Shown: positions 16,685-25,329 of the stretch, piece after piece
How the letters are laid out: each line of letters starts with the position of its first letter
How positions within the stretch are numbered: the first letter of the stretch is position 1
NCBI GenBank assembly: GCA_023421795.1
Contig: JAEZSO010000002.1
Coordinates: 372,001-436,000 of the forward strand
Origin: Cyanobacteria bacterium OH_PDB_230
GTDB taxonomy: Bacteria; Cyanobacteriota; Vampirovibrionia; Gastranaerophilales; Gastranaerophilaceae
Direction: 5' to 3'
Length of the DNA: 64,000 nucleotides
Position numbers and translations under genes: made by a program
The notes under the pieces: model-generated
What the model was told of the DNA's origin: nothing
The model's database searches: none
Seen by the model: only the letters and a program-made list of their open reading frames with translations

Positions 16685-17863
16685 TTAATCGATTTCTCCT
16701 TCGCAGCAGGTTAGAATTTCTTCATCTTGAGCCGGGGTTTCTTCATTTGGTTGCGATGTTTTTTCTATAGGGACGATGAAAGAATATTTTGAGCCTTTCA
16801 TAATTTCAGATTCCACCCACAATTTGCCGTTCAGACTTTCTGCCAATTTTTTGCTTATTCCGAGCATAAGCCCTTTAATCAGGTTCTTTTTAACTGCTTT
16901 ATCTGCTTGGACATATGGGTCGAAGAGATCTTCAATTTCGTTTGAAAGGATTCCTGTCCCCGTATCAACGACTTCTATCATAACAAATGACTTTTCGTCA
17001 AAAGCTCTTATATTTTTTTCTTCTAATATTTCTATTGAAGGGGTCGATACGTTTATGGTTATTGAACCTAAGTCGCAAGACATAATCGCATTTTTAAGAA
17101 GATTTGATATTATGTACTTGATTGAATTTTCATCTCCATAGCAGTTTTGTCTTTCTAAAAATTCAGTATTTATGTGCAGTTGAAGATTTTTTTCTTCAAT
17201 TAAATATCTGTTTTCGTTTGCGATGTTTGCCAACGTTGCGGTTACATCAAAATTTTTGTAATCATTTTCATACAGATTTGCTTCAATCTTAGAGAGTTCA
17301 ACAATTTGCTCCAATAAAAACAAAAGCTCTGAGGAATTTTTATGAATAATGCTTAGATATTTTTCCTGTTTGTCGTTGATTTCTCCGCCGAGTCCTTCCA
17401 GAATTGCCTGTGAGAACCCCACGATAGAATGAAGAGGAGAAGTCAGGTTATTTGCAATTTTAACAAGCAAATTGTTTTTCTGATGGTTAATTTTCTCCTG
17501 ATTATGCTGTTCATTTAGTAAAGTTTGGATGATAGAATGCGCTTTTGTTATATCGAGAACAGACACAATAAAATTCTCTTCGTTGCCGATTTTTGATGCT
17601 TTTATTTCAACGATTTTTTCTTCTTGGCTTTCTGTTTGAATTTTTAAAATGTTTTTTTCGTTTTGAGAATTCAATATAGAATCAAGGTTTACACTGAATA
17701 AGTCGGTAAAACTTTTTGAAATTAATGATTCACAAGAAAATACTTTTTCTGCTGAAGGGTTGGCGAAAATTATTTCTCCGTTTGAAGAAACAATTAAAAC
17801 GGCTTCCTGACAGTAATTAAGTATTGCATTTTGCTTTGATAAAGTCGATTTAAATAAATTCAT
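16685..17863 (-). CDS. PAS-containing histidine-kinase-like protein lacking the phospho-acceptor His
   Basis: The 392-residue protein has a PAS domain (about 12-110), a HisKA-like dimerisation region (about 125-190) and a HATPase domain (about 225-375). It has no membrane helix, so it is cytoplasmic. The H-box reads ANNLTSPLHSIVGFSQ where the family has S-H-E-L-R-T-P-L: the phosphorylated His is replaced by Asn near residue 138. The N box (NLLKNAI) and G1 box (DTGTGI) look normal, but the G2 region reads GLMLGIS instead of GLGLGLS. It may still bind ATP, but standard autophosphorylation looks impossible. No response regulator is next to it. The neighbours are an ABC ATPase and an upstream sigma factor gene. 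Confidence 0.85.
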   Translation of the reverse strand: MNLFKSTLSKQNAILNYCQEAVLIVSSNGEIIFANPSAEKVFSCESLISKSFTDLFSVNLDSILNSQNEKNILKIQTESQEEKIVEIKASKIGNEENFIVSVLDITKAHSIIQTLLNEQHNQEKINHQKNNLLVKIANNLTSPLHSIVGFSQAILEGLGGEINDKQEKYLSIIHKNSSELLFLLEQIVELSKIEANLYENDYKNFDVTATLANIANENRYLIEEKNLQLHINTEFLERQNCYGDENSIKYIISNLLKNAIMSCDLGSITINVSTPSIEILEEKNIRAFDEKSFVMIEVVDTGTGILSNEIEDLFDPYVQADKAVKKNLIKGLMLGISKKLAESLNGKLWVESEIMKGSKYSFIVPIEKTSQPNEETPAQDEEILTCCEGEID

Positions 17864-17937
17864 AATAAAAGCGCCCTTTTAAATAAGAAATATTTTATCA
17901 CATGTTTTTTATTAAAATAACATATATTCAAATGAGA

Positions 17938-18001
17938 ACGCAGAAAAAATCCGTTTATTTTTTCTGCGTCCTTGTGGGGTTGCCTGCGAAAATTTTTCGC
18001 A
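17938..18001. repeat. Two tandem palindromes between sigma factor and kinase-like genes
   Basis: The first is a perfect 13-bp inverted repeat, ACGCAGAAAAAAT / ATTTTTTCTGCGT, with a six-base loop (17938-17969). The second, TGCGAAAA-T-TTTTCGCA, has 8-bp arms (17985-18001). The second lies just past the sigma factor stop on the minus strand, so either may act as its terminator, but neither has a clean T tract outside the stem. Confidence 0.55.
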
Positions 18002-18019
18002 TGGTGTAAATATTTAGTT

Positions 18020-18991
18020 TTAGTTTAAGTAATCTTTTAAATGTTTTAAATCACTTCTGCTTCTTAATTTTTTGATTGCAATATTTTCAATTTGTCTTAT
18101 TCTCTCTTTTGAAAATCCAAGCTTTCTTCCGAGTTCCTCGAGCGTTTTCGGTTTTTCTCCTCCTATGCCGAACCTGTTGATTAAAATAATTTTTTCTTTT
18201 TCATTCAGGTCTTCAAGGATTTTTTCAACGTCATAAGTTAAAAAGTTTTTGTTCGTTTTTGACTCCGGTGATTTATACGTGTCATCCGGGACGTAATCTT
18301 CAAGGCACAAATTTTCAGCAACGGGCGTATCAAGGCTAATCGGTTCTTTTTGCATAGCTTGATTTATCGCTTCAATTTTTTTAGGAGACATTTTTAACTT
18401 TTCCGAAAGTTCATCTAAGCTTGGTTCTCTGCCTAATTTGCAAGACAATTCGACGATGGTTTTTTTCAATAGTCTAATTTTGTCTGCCATATGGACAGGA
18501 ATTCTAATTGTCCTTGAATTGTTTGCGATGGCTCTTACTATGGTCTGCTTAATCCACCAGGTTGCATAAGTGCTGAATTTAAAACCTTTTGAATAATCAA
18601 ATCTCTCGGCGGCTCTAATTAAACCTAAAGAGCCTTCTTGTACCAGGTCCATAAACAATATGCCTTGGCCTACATATTTTTTGGCGATACTTACTACAAG
18701 CCTAAGATTCGCTTGTACAAGTTTTTTCTTGGCTATTAGAGCTCTTTTTTTATCGCCTTCTTTAATTGCCTGACCGAGACTTTGTTCCTCACATGTTTTT
18801 AAAAGACGAACTTTTCCCACATCTTTTAAATACATTTGCAGCAAATCGTCTTTGTAAGCTATCGTGCTGAAAGACACTTCATCGTGCATTTCTTTTGATT
18901 TTTCGTCTTCATCATCTTCCAGAAGAAAATTTGGAAAATCAGGATCGACACATCGGCTTACATACCCATCTGTAATATTTTCTATACTCAT
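18020..18991 (-). CDS. RNA polymerase sigma factor, RpoD/SigA family
   Basis: The 323-residue sigma-70 protein has region 1.2 (LLQMYLKDVGKVRLL, about 50-64), region 2 with DLVQEGSLGLIRAAERFDYS (about 117-136) and region 2.4 TYATWWIKQTIVRAIANNSR (about 143-162). Region 3 follows, and region 4.2 has the helix-turn-helix LEELGRKLGFSKERIRQIEN (about 286-305). There is no region 1.1, and the length suggests a group 2 (alternative, vegetative-like) or short principal sigma factor. In cyanobacterial lineages several such paralogues are normal. It precedes the kinase-like gene on the same strand, separated by strong palindromes. Confidence 0.92.
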   Translation of the reverse strand: MSIENITDGYVSRCVDPDFPNFLLEDDEDEKSKEMHDEVSFSTIAYKDDLLQMYLKDVGKVRLLKTCEEQSLGQAIKEGDKKRALIAKKKLVQANLRLVVSIAKKYVGQGILFMDLVQEGSLGLIRAAERFDYSKGFKFSTYATWWIKQTIVRAIANNSRTIRIPVHMADKIRLLKKTIVELSCKLGREPSLDELSEKLKMSPKKIEAINQAMQKEPISLDTPVAENLCLEDYVPDDTYKSPESKTNKNFLTYDVEKILEDLNEKEKIILINRFGIGGEKPKTLEELGRKLGFSKERIRQIENIAIKKLRSRSDLKHLKDYLN

Positions 18992-19060
18992 TCCTCACTC
19001 ACTCTTTTTCTAGTACCAAAGTAAGTGACGAATGATTAGAAAAAATGTTTCTTTATTTTT

Positions 19061-20365
19061 TTAATTTATTATTTTATATACCAGAGAAACCTTTTCGGGC
19101 CTGCTTTCTGTAAACTCGAAAGCTGATAGTATAAGTTGTTTTGCTTCTTCGATGAGCTCTTCTTTGTTTGAATAAATTGTTGCAAAAGTTTCATTCTTTT
19201 TGACCGCTTCACCGTCTTTTTTGTTTAAATAAACGCCCACGGAATAATCAATTATATCTGTTTTCTTTTCTCTTCCCGCGCCTAAAATCTTGCAGGCTTT
19301 GGCAACTTTCAGAGCATCAATATGTTTTACGAAGCTGTCTTTATCTGATTTAACTTCATATTGTATCGCAGCTTGAGGAAGGACACTGTAATCGTCAATA
19401 ATTTTTGAATTTCCGCCTTGTGATTCAATTATTTCTTTGAATTTTTCTAACGCTTTGCCGCTTATAATCAACTCTTCAAGATACTTTTTGCTTTCTTCTA
19501 TTGAATCAAACATTCCGAGCTTCAAAAAGCCAACAGCGGCAAGTTCAAAGGTTATTTCTTCAAGATCGCTGCACATATTGCCTTTTAAGAACTCTATTAC
19601 TTCTTGAACCTCAAGCGAATTCCCGACGGCTCTTCCCAAAGGCTGATCCATAGAGCTTATTACGGCACAGATGTTTCTTCCAAGTTTTTTCCCGACTTGC
19701 ACCATAACTTCAGAGAGTTCCTGAGCTTCTTCAGGTGTTTTGATGAATGCGCCTGAACCGTATTTAACGTCTAAAAGTATGTGTTTGGCGCCTGACGCTA
19801 TTTTCTTTGACACAACAGATGATGCTATCAAAGGTATTATGTCGACTGTTGAAGTAACGTCTCTTAAAGCATATAATTTCCCGTCAGCAGGGGCTAGTGA
19901 TAAAGTTTGAGAAGCAATTGCGGCTCCTACATTTTTTATTTTATTTTTAAAGTCTTCGATATCCAAGTCAACTTTAAAATTAGGTATAGCTTCTAATTTG
20001 TCTATGGTTCCGCCGGTGTGGCCGAGTCCTCTTCCTGAAAGTTTAGCGATAGGTACTCCCGCAGCAGCCATAATCGGCAAGAACATAAGAGTTATCTTGT
20101 CGCCCACGCCTCCTGTTGAATGTTTGTCGACCACGTTATCAGAAATATCTGACAAATCAAGGATTTGACCTGATTCCACCATGTATTTTGTAAGCCAGGT
20201 TGTTTCGTCAATGTTCATTCCTTTAAAATATATCGCCATAAGAAGGGCACTTGTCTGATAATCTTCAATGGTATTGTTCATTATCCCTTCAATGAAAAAT
20301 TTTATTTCATTTTCATTTAAAGCTATTCCCTTTTTTTTCTTTTCAATTAAATCAACTATTCTCAT
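19061..20365 (-). CDS. Pyrimidine-nucleoside (thymidine) phosphorylase
   Basis: This enzyme splits thymidine, deoxyuridine or uridine with phosphate to base plus (deoxy)ribose-1-phosphate. The 434-residue protein has the family signature KLSGRGLGHTGGTIDKLEAI (about 108-127), the phosphate-binding KHSTGGVGDK (about 80-89) and a C-terminal domain of the Firmicute pdp type. The frame extends 12 codons further upstream, but the ATG at 20365, beginning MRIVDLIEKKKKG with AAAGGG upstream, is the family start. ompH-like and sigma genes are neighbours with gaps near 70 nt, so it may be its own unit. Confidence 0.93.
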   Translation of the reverse strand: MRIVDLIEKKKKGIALNENEIKFFIEGIMNNTIEDYQTSALLMAIYFKGMNIDETTWLTKYMVESGQILDLSDISDNVVDKHSTGGVGDKITLMFLPIMAAAGVPIAKLSGRGLGHTGGTIDKLEAIPNFKVDLDIEDFKNKIKNVGAAIASQTLSLAPADGKLYALRDVTSTVDIIPLIASSVVSKKIASGAKHILLDVKYGSGAFIKTPEEAQELSEVMVQVGKKLGRNICAVISSMDQPLGRAVGNSLEVQEVIEFLKGNMCSDLEEITFELAAVGFLKLGMFDSIEESKKYLEELIISGKALEKFKEIIESQGGNSKIIDDYSVLPQAAIQYEVKSDKDSFVKHIDALKVAKACKILGAGREKKTDIIDYSVGVYLNKKDGEAVKKNETFATIYSNKEELIEEAKQLILSAFEFTESRPEKVSLVYKIIN

Positions 20366-20434
20366 ATAAACTGCCCTTTCGATGCATAAGAGAAGCAACA
20401 AGAAATTGCTTCTCTTTAACTATATTTCACTATT

Positions 20435-20899
20435 TTATTTTTTAGGTTGTGGGGTATTTGAATTTAGGTATTTAACAACATCGTTTGAGATATCAACGCC
20501 GCCGGTAAAGATTACTCTGTAATCAAGTACTATATCAATATTTTTTGTTGTTGCTACAGCCTTTGTCGCATTAATGATGTTTTTGTATATTTCATCTTCT
20601 TTTTCAAGTTTTAATTTTAAAACGGCATCTTCTTTGCTTTTATATTCTTTTTGGATTTTTTCTTCAAAGTTTTTCTTTTGGATAGGCGATTCAATTGCTT
20701 TGAACTGTTTATCTTTGTCTATAACGTATTGTTGAAGTTCCAGTACTTTATTGTCTATTTCCTTATAAGAAGTTTGAGCGTATGTATACTCAGATTCTAT
20801 TTTCTTAAAATTTGCGTAACCTATTGTTTCTGCTTTTGCTGCTAAATTAGTTATAATCATTAAACAGAAAACGACTAGTGATGTTTTTAAAATTCTCAT
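20435..20899 (-). CDS. OmpH/Skp-like periplasmic chaperone
   Basis: The 154-residue protein has a signal peptide (MRILKTSLVVFCLMII..., cleavage near AKA-ET at 23-24) and then IGYANFKKIESEY, the Skp/OmpH opening. A long charged helical stretch (about 45-115) would form the coiled-coil arms, and it ends with DIVLDYRVIFTGGVDIS, the usual closing strand. Skp-type proteins hold unfolded outer-membrane proteins in the periplasm, which implies a diderm envelope. Confidence 0.83.
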   Translation of the reverse strand: MRILKTSLVVFCLMIITNLAAKAETIGYANFKKIESEYTYAQTSYKEIDNKVLELQQYVIDKDKQFKAIESPIQKKNFEEKIQKEYKSKEDAVLKLKLEKEDEIYKNIINATKAVATTKNIDIVLDYRVIFTGGVDISNDVVKYLNSNTPQPKK

Positions 20900-21093
20900 G
20901 ATACCCTCCGATTTGATGCAAGTTCATTTTAGCAGTTTATAGCAATATTTACAAGTTTTTCTCGTAAGTGCTTTTGTTTTAGAAATCGTCATAATTTATT
21001 TGGTATTTTTATTTTGTGTCTGTTTTAGGCTTATATATAATTTAGTTTTGTACTTGTCTATGATACTATATTCTTGTAACAAAGGAGTCCTTT

Positions 21094-22107
21094 ATGCTTA
21101 TTATAATGAAGCCCGGTGCCCAGGATGCGCAAATAGAAATAGTTATAGATTTTATAAAAAGAAAAGGGTTTGATGCCCATGTATCTCAAGGGGAAGTCCA
21201 TACCGTTATAGGTGCTGTGGGTGGTAAACTCATAGATCCCAGAGATATCGAGCTTATAGAAGGTGTAAAAGAAGTTATACGAATTACTTCAAGTTATAAG
21301 CTTGTAGGCAGGGTTTTCCAGCCTGTAGATACCGTTGTTGAAGTCAATGGGGTTAAGTTTGGCGCCGGTAACGTTGGTATAATAGCAGGTCCTTGCAGTA
21401 TTGAAAGCTATGAGCAAATGGACGCTGTGGCTCAAAAATTAAGCAGCTACGGTGTAAAAATATTAAGAGGCGGGGCTTTTAAGCCGAGAACTTCTCCTTA
21501 TGCATTCCAGGGTCTGGGAGAAGATGGATTAAAAATAATAAGAGAAGTCGCTGATAAATATTCAATGGCAGTGGCCTGTGAAGTTATGGAAATTTCTCAA
21601 ATACCTATGTTCCTTGAATATGTCGATATTTTGCAGGTCGGCGCAAGAAATATGCAGAATTTTAACCTTTTAAGAGAATTGGGAATGATAAACAAGCCGG
21701 TTCTTTTGAAAAGAGGTCTGAGCTCTACAATCGAAGAATGGCTTATGTCCGCGGAATATCTTATGGCAGGAGGAAACAGAGATGTTATTCTCTGTGAAAG
21801 AGGCATAAGAACATTTGAAAAAGCGACAAGAAACACTCTTGATATTTCCGCTATCCCTGTTGTCAAAAAGATAAGCCATTTACCAATAGTTGTGGATCCT
21901 AGCCATGCCACAGGAATAAGAGACAGTGTTGCTCCTATGTCCAAAGCTTCTTTGGCCGCAGGTTGCGACGGTATTATAGTGGAAGTCCACGATTCGCCTG
22001 AAAATGCTCTTTGTGACGGTGCTCAATCGCTTCATCCTGAGACTTTTGAGGTTCTGTACAATGAACTCAAGCAAATAGCTCCTATAGTTAAAAAAACAGT
22101 AATATAA
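21094..22107 (+). CDS. aroF: 3-deoxy-7-phosphoheptulonate (DAHP) synthase
   Basis: DAHP synthase condenses PEP and erythrose-4-phosphate, the entry to the shikimate pathway. The 337-residue protein has an N-terminal ferredoxin-like regulatory domain (about 1-70, MLIIMKPGAQDAQIE...) and a beta/alpha barrel. The barrel has AGPCSIES (about 98-105), LRGGAFKPRTSPYAFQG (about 125-141), QVGARNMQNF (about 181-190), LLKRG (about 203-207) and DPSHATG (about 267-273), carrying the metal and PEP ligands. This is the type I-beta form of Bacillus and Thermotoga. It stands alone with AAGGAG before the ATG and a terminator shared with the HU gene. Confidence 0.96.
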   Translation: MLIIMKPGAQDAQIEIVIDFIKRKGFDAHVSQGEVHTVIGAVGGKLIDPRDIELIEGVKEVIRITSSYKLVGRVFQPVDTVVEVNGVKFGAGNVGIIAGPCSIESYEQMDAVAQKLSSYGVKILRGGAFKPRTSPYAFQGLGEDGLKIIREVADKYSMAVACEVMEISQIPMFLEYVDILQVGARNMQNFNLLRELGMINKPVLLKRGLSSTIEEWLMSAEYLMAGGNRDVILCERGIRTFEKATRNTLDISAIPVVKKISHLPIVVDPSHATGIRDSVAPMSKASLAAGCDGIIVEVHDSPENALCDGAQSLHPETFEVLYNELKQIAPIVKKTVI

Positions 22108-22140
22108 CAAATAAGCTTTTAAAAATTTATATAAATATCA

Positions 22141-22178
22141 AAAAAGACTACCGGAAGATATTCCCGATAGTCTTTTTT
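22141..22178. terminator. Bidirectional terminator between aroF and HU gene
   Basis: An imperfect hairpin (GACTA...CGG paired with CCG...TAGTC) is flanked by A-run and T-run tails on both sides, so it can end transcripts from aroF (+) and from the HU gene (-). Confidence 0.8.
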
Positions 22179-22191
22179 ATTTAATAAATAA

Positions 22192-22485
22192 CTACTTTTT
22201 AGCAGTTTCTTTAGCGTTAACAAGATCTTTGAATTTTTTACCAGCTGAGAAAATTGGAGCAGTTTTTGCAGCAATTTTAATTGGTTTGCCAGTTTGTGGG
22301 TTGCGGCCAGTTCTAGCAGCTCTTTTTCTAGCTTCAAAAGTACCAAAGCCAACTAGAGTAACTTTTTTACCTTTAGCAACAGCTTTTTGAACTGTGTCCA
22401 TAAATGAATTTATGATTTCAGCTGCTTCTTTTTGAGTAACTTTTGCTTTTTTTGATACCTCTTGTACTAATTCTTCTTTGTTCAT
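22192..22485 (-). CDS. hup: HU-family DNA-binding protein
   Basis: The 97-residue protein is a canonical HU: two N-terminal helices (MNKEELVQEVSKKAKVTQKE), VTLVGFGTFEARKRAARTGR (about 43-62), the DNA-inserting arm RNPQTGKPIKI (about 62-72) and a C-terminal helix. HU homodimers bend DNA and organise the nucleoid. It has a good promoter, a strong ribosome binding site (AAAGGGG) and a terminator, so it is monocistronic and probably highly expressed. Confidence 0.96.
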   Translation of the reverse strand: MNKEELVQEVSKKAKVTQKEAAEIINSFMDTVQKAVAKGKKVTLVGFGTFEARKRAARTGRNPQTGKPIKIAAKTAPIFSAGKKFKDLVNAKETAKK

Positions 22486-22520
22486 GGTTAAAAACCCCTT
22501 TCATAAAATGTACAATTTAT

Positions 22521-22548
22521 ATTATATGTATTTTTACAAATTACGCAA
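22521..22548 (-). promoter_or_regulatory. Promoter of the HU gene
   Basis: On the minus strand TTGCGT and TATAAT are separated by 16 nt, about 40 nt upstream of the HU start codon. This is one of the clearest sigma-70-type promoters in the window. Confidence 0.55.
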
Positions 22549-22586
22549 GAGGTTTTTTTCATATATATATAGGGTTTTTTCGATTT

Positions 22587-24068
22587 CTATTTATGTCTCA
22601 TGGTTGGAAAGGCAATAACATCGCGGATTGTGGGCGAATTTGTCAGGAGCATTACTACTCTATCAATGCCCACTCCGAGTCCTCCAGATGGAGGCATTCC
22701 GTATTCCAATGCATTGATATAATCTTCATCGATGTCACATGCTTCTTCATCACCTTCGGCTTTTGCTTTCGCTTGGACTTCAAATCTGTTTCTCTGATCA
22801 ATCGGGTCTGTAAGTTCTGAGAAGGCGTTACAGATTTCCCATCCGTTGATTCTTGATTCAAATCTTTCTGTCAACCTTGGGTTATCCCTGTGAACCTTTG
22901 CCAGAGGAGATATATCTCTAGGGTAATCTATTATGTGGATTGGCTGGATTAAATGCGGTTCTACTTTTTCTTCAAATATTTTGTCGAGAATTTTGCCCCA
23001 ATTATCTGTATCTTCAACTTCTATTCCTAATTCTTCGGCTTTTTGGGCAGCTTCTTCTATTGTGTAGAAGTCGTTGAAATCAATCCCTGTATATTCTTTA
23101 ATGGCTCCCAACATTGTTTTTCTGTCCCATGGGGGAGTCAAATCTATTTCTTTCCCGCAGTATGTTATTTTCATTGTTCCTAATACATCCTGGGCGACAG
23201 ATGAAACCATGTTTTCCACTAATGCCATCATTTCGTTGTAATCAACATAAGCCTGATATAATTCCATCATTGTAAATTCAGGATTGTGTCTTGGAGAAAG
23301 GCCTTCATTTCTGAAGTTTCTATTTATTTCAAATACTTTTTCGCTTAATCCGCCAACAATCAGTCTTTTTAAGTGAAGCTCAGGAGCAATCCTCAAAAAC
23401 ATGTCCATATCCAGTGCATTGTGGTGCGTTGTGAAAGGTTTTGCCGCGGCGCCGCCTGCTTGGGTGTGCAACATAGGAGTTTCAACTTCAAGGAATCCTA
23501 AATTTACAAGGTATTCTCTGATTTTTTGTATTATTAAACTTCTTTTTCTGAACGTGTCTCTCACTTCTTCGTTCATGATTAAGTCAACGTATCTTTGACG
23601 GTATCTTGTTTCAACGTCGGTAAGTCCGTGGAATTTTTCCGGAAGCGGCTTTAAGGATTTTGCAAGAAGCTTATAGCTTGTGGCTTTGATGCTTAATTCT
23701 CCTCTGGGAGTTCTTCTTATTGTTCCGTGAACGCCAAGCATATCGCCGATATCGACAAGTTTTAATGTTTTAAATGCTTCATCACCGATGTTTTCTTTGT
23801 GACAGAAGATTTGGATTTTTCCGCTATCGTCCATAAGGTCCATGAACATGCCGGAGTTTCTCATTGCCATTATTCTTCCGGCAACCGCAAAGTTGTCGTT
23901 TGTTTCTTCTCCGTTTTCGAGGTGTGCGTATTTTTCCTGCAATGTCTTGGCATTTATATTTTTATCAAAAGAATACGGATACGGATTGATTCCTTTATCG
24001 GCTAAATCAGCTAATTTTTGTATTCTTGTACTTCTTATGTGATCTTGTGGTGCGTTATTTTCTTGCAT
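22587..24068 (-). CDS. lysS: Lysyl-tRNA synthetase, class II
   Basis: LysRS charges tRNA-Lys. The 493-residue protein has the N-terminal OB anticodon-binding domain (about 50-150) and the class II core: motif 1 region LGFLEVETPMLHTQAGGAAA (about 193-212), motif 2 FEINRNFRNEGLSPRHNPEF (about 247-266) and motif 3 GLGVGIDRVVMLLTNS (about 464-479). It has GGAGG before the ATG. A full-length copy of the structured repeat (24092-24190) lies directly upstream. Confidence 0.97.
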   Translation of the reverse strand: MQENNAPQDHIRSTRIQKLADLADKGINPYPYSFDKNINAKTLQEKYAHLENGEETNDNFAVAGRIMAMRNSGMFMDLMDDSGKIQIFCHKENIGDEAFKTLKLVDIGDMLGVHGTIRRTPRGELSIKATSYKLLAKSLKPLPEKFHGLTDVETRYRQRYVDLIMNEEVRDTFRKRSLIIQKIREYLVNLGFLEVETPMLHTQAGGAAAKPFTTHHNALDMDMFLRIAPELHLKRLIVGGLSEKVFEINRNFRNEGLSPRHNPEFTMMELYQAYVDYNEMMALVENMVSSVAQDVLGTMKITYCGKEIDLTPPWDRKTMLGAIKEYTGIDFNDFYTIEEAAQKAEELGIEVEDTDNWGKILDKIFEEKVEPHLIQPIHIIDYPRDISPLAKVHRDNPRLTERFESRINGWEICNAFSELTDPIDQRNRFEVQAKAKAEGDEEACDIDEDYINALEYGMPPSGGLGVGIDRVVMLLTNSPTIRDVIAFPTMRHK

Positions 24069-24091
24069 TTTGCCTCCGGTGATTTTTCTTA

Positions 24092-24190
24092 TACTTTAGT
24101 GTTGCAATTTCCCGATTGCACTTTTATCCGTAATTTTGCTCACTTTTTCTAAAAGATCGTTGCTAATTTTCGATGCTGCGAAAATTACTC
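24092..24190 (-). repeat. Structured intergenic repeat, copy B (upstream of lysS)
   Basis: Read towards lysS this copy holds, in order, a hairpin with an 8-bp perfect stem AATTTTCG / CGAAAATT and six-base loop (24165-24186), then AAAAAGTGAGCAAAATT, then about 30 nt later AAATTGCAACACTAAAGT. The stem bases and block order are the same as in the copy inside coaBC (58717-58813). GCAA in the middle block can pair with TTGC in the last. It fills the lysS leader and ends 24 nt before the start codon. Confidence 0.65.
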
Positions 24191-24242
24191 CGACATATTA
24201 AAATTTTAGCATTAACATAAAATTTATGTCATAATTTGGATT

Positions 24243-25151
24243 ATGAGAGACGAATCTTTTGTTTTAATTCCAGAAAATCTTGCTATAAAAAAACCGGATA
24301 AAAAGCTTTTGGAAATCATTAATTCAAAAAAGTTTGATGATAAAGTCTTGTTTGAAACCGAGTCCAGTTTTCACAAAATTGCTGTTGTTGAAAATGAGAT
24401 AGGCAGGTTCTTGCACTACAAAAATACTTATCAGGCAGGTTTTATAGATACTGAATTTTATAAGGGAAATTTGCCGTACATAAATTATTTTTTGATTCCA
24501 TATTTGATGAATCCGAAAATCCAAAAAATTCTTCTTATAGGTATGGGAACAGGAAAAATCGTTAAGGATTTTGAGAGTTTGTTTGAAAACCTCAAAAGGA
24601 TTGATGTTGTCGACTTAGAAGAAAATATTATGGATATTGCCGAGAATTATTTTGGGTTCAAACAATCAGACAAATTCAACTTCATTTTGCAAGATGGAAT
24701 AGCTTTTTTAAGAAACAATAAAGCCAAATACGACCTTATAGTGGTCGATGTTGCGAATAATGACGGTATAGATTTGAGATTTTTAGAGGATGAATATTTT
24801 GAATATGTTTCTAAATCCTTGAAAAAAGATGGAATTTTCGTATCAAATCTGTGTTCAAGCGCCGAATTTGAGAATCCTAAAAATTCTTTTTTACCAAGTA
24901 TCTTGAAAAAATACAAACAATTTTTTAAAAACGTTCAGGTTTATAAAGGCGATTACTCAGATAAAGTTTATTACAAATGCTTTTTTAATCTTGATGAGAG
25001 AGTCATCGATATTACAAATGTGATTTTGATTTCTTCTAATAAATATAATAGGAAGAATATTGATTTGAACCCTGATAAAAGTTTTACTATAAAGTTTGAA
25101 AAATTAGGGATAGAAATTCAAAACTATCTCGATGATTTCTTTTGTACGTAA
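24243..25151 (+). CDS. Spermidine-synthase-like SAM-binding protein
   Basis: The 302-residue protein has the Rossmann methyltransferase fold used by spermidine synthases. An N-terminal beta-rich part with IGRFLHYKNTYQAGF (about 58-72) and PYINYFLIPYLMN (about 80-92) precedes the nucleotide motif ILLIGMGTGKIVKDF (about 98-112), the acidic IDVVDLEENIMDIA (about 120-133) and YDLIVVDVANNDGI (about 164-177). In true aminopropyltransferases the last stretch carries a catalytic Asp followed by a second Asp; here it reads DVANNDG, so the activity is uncertain. It is a single gene between lysS and motA. Confidence 0.72.
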   Translation: MRDESFVLIPENLAIKKPDKKLLEIINSKKFDDKVLFETESSFHKIAVVENEIGRFLHYKNTYQAGFIDTEFYKGNLPYINYFLIPYLMNPKIQKILLIGMGTGKIVKDFESLFENLKRIDVVDLEENIMDIAENYFGFKQSDKFNFILQDGIAFLRNNKAKYDLIVVDVANNDGIDLRFLEDEYFEYVSKSLKKDGIFVSNLCSSAEFENPKNSFLPSILKKYKQFFKNVQVYKGDYSDKVYYKCFFNLDERVIDITNVILISSNKYNRKNIDLNPDKSFTIKFEKLGIEIQNYLDDFFCT

Positions 25152-25329
25152 GGATTGGTAATATATTTTAATTTAAAGCATTATTTGTTTTACTAGTTTA
25201 AAAAATAGGTTTATAATCAGTTTATAAAATCCACATTTTAAAGTGAGTGTGTGAAAACTAAGCTAATTATATGATTTAAAATCTGGTTACTTATTATTAA
25301 ATAAATAATGAGAATAGGAGTAAATGTAT

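Noticed and set aside
24069..24200. T-box or lysine riboswitch upstream of lysS (and T-box upstream of hisG at 11036-11118)
   Set aside because: No T-box consensus (the AGGGTGGNACCGCG-type stretch) or specifier loop and no attenuator were found; the leader instead contains the dispersed repeat.
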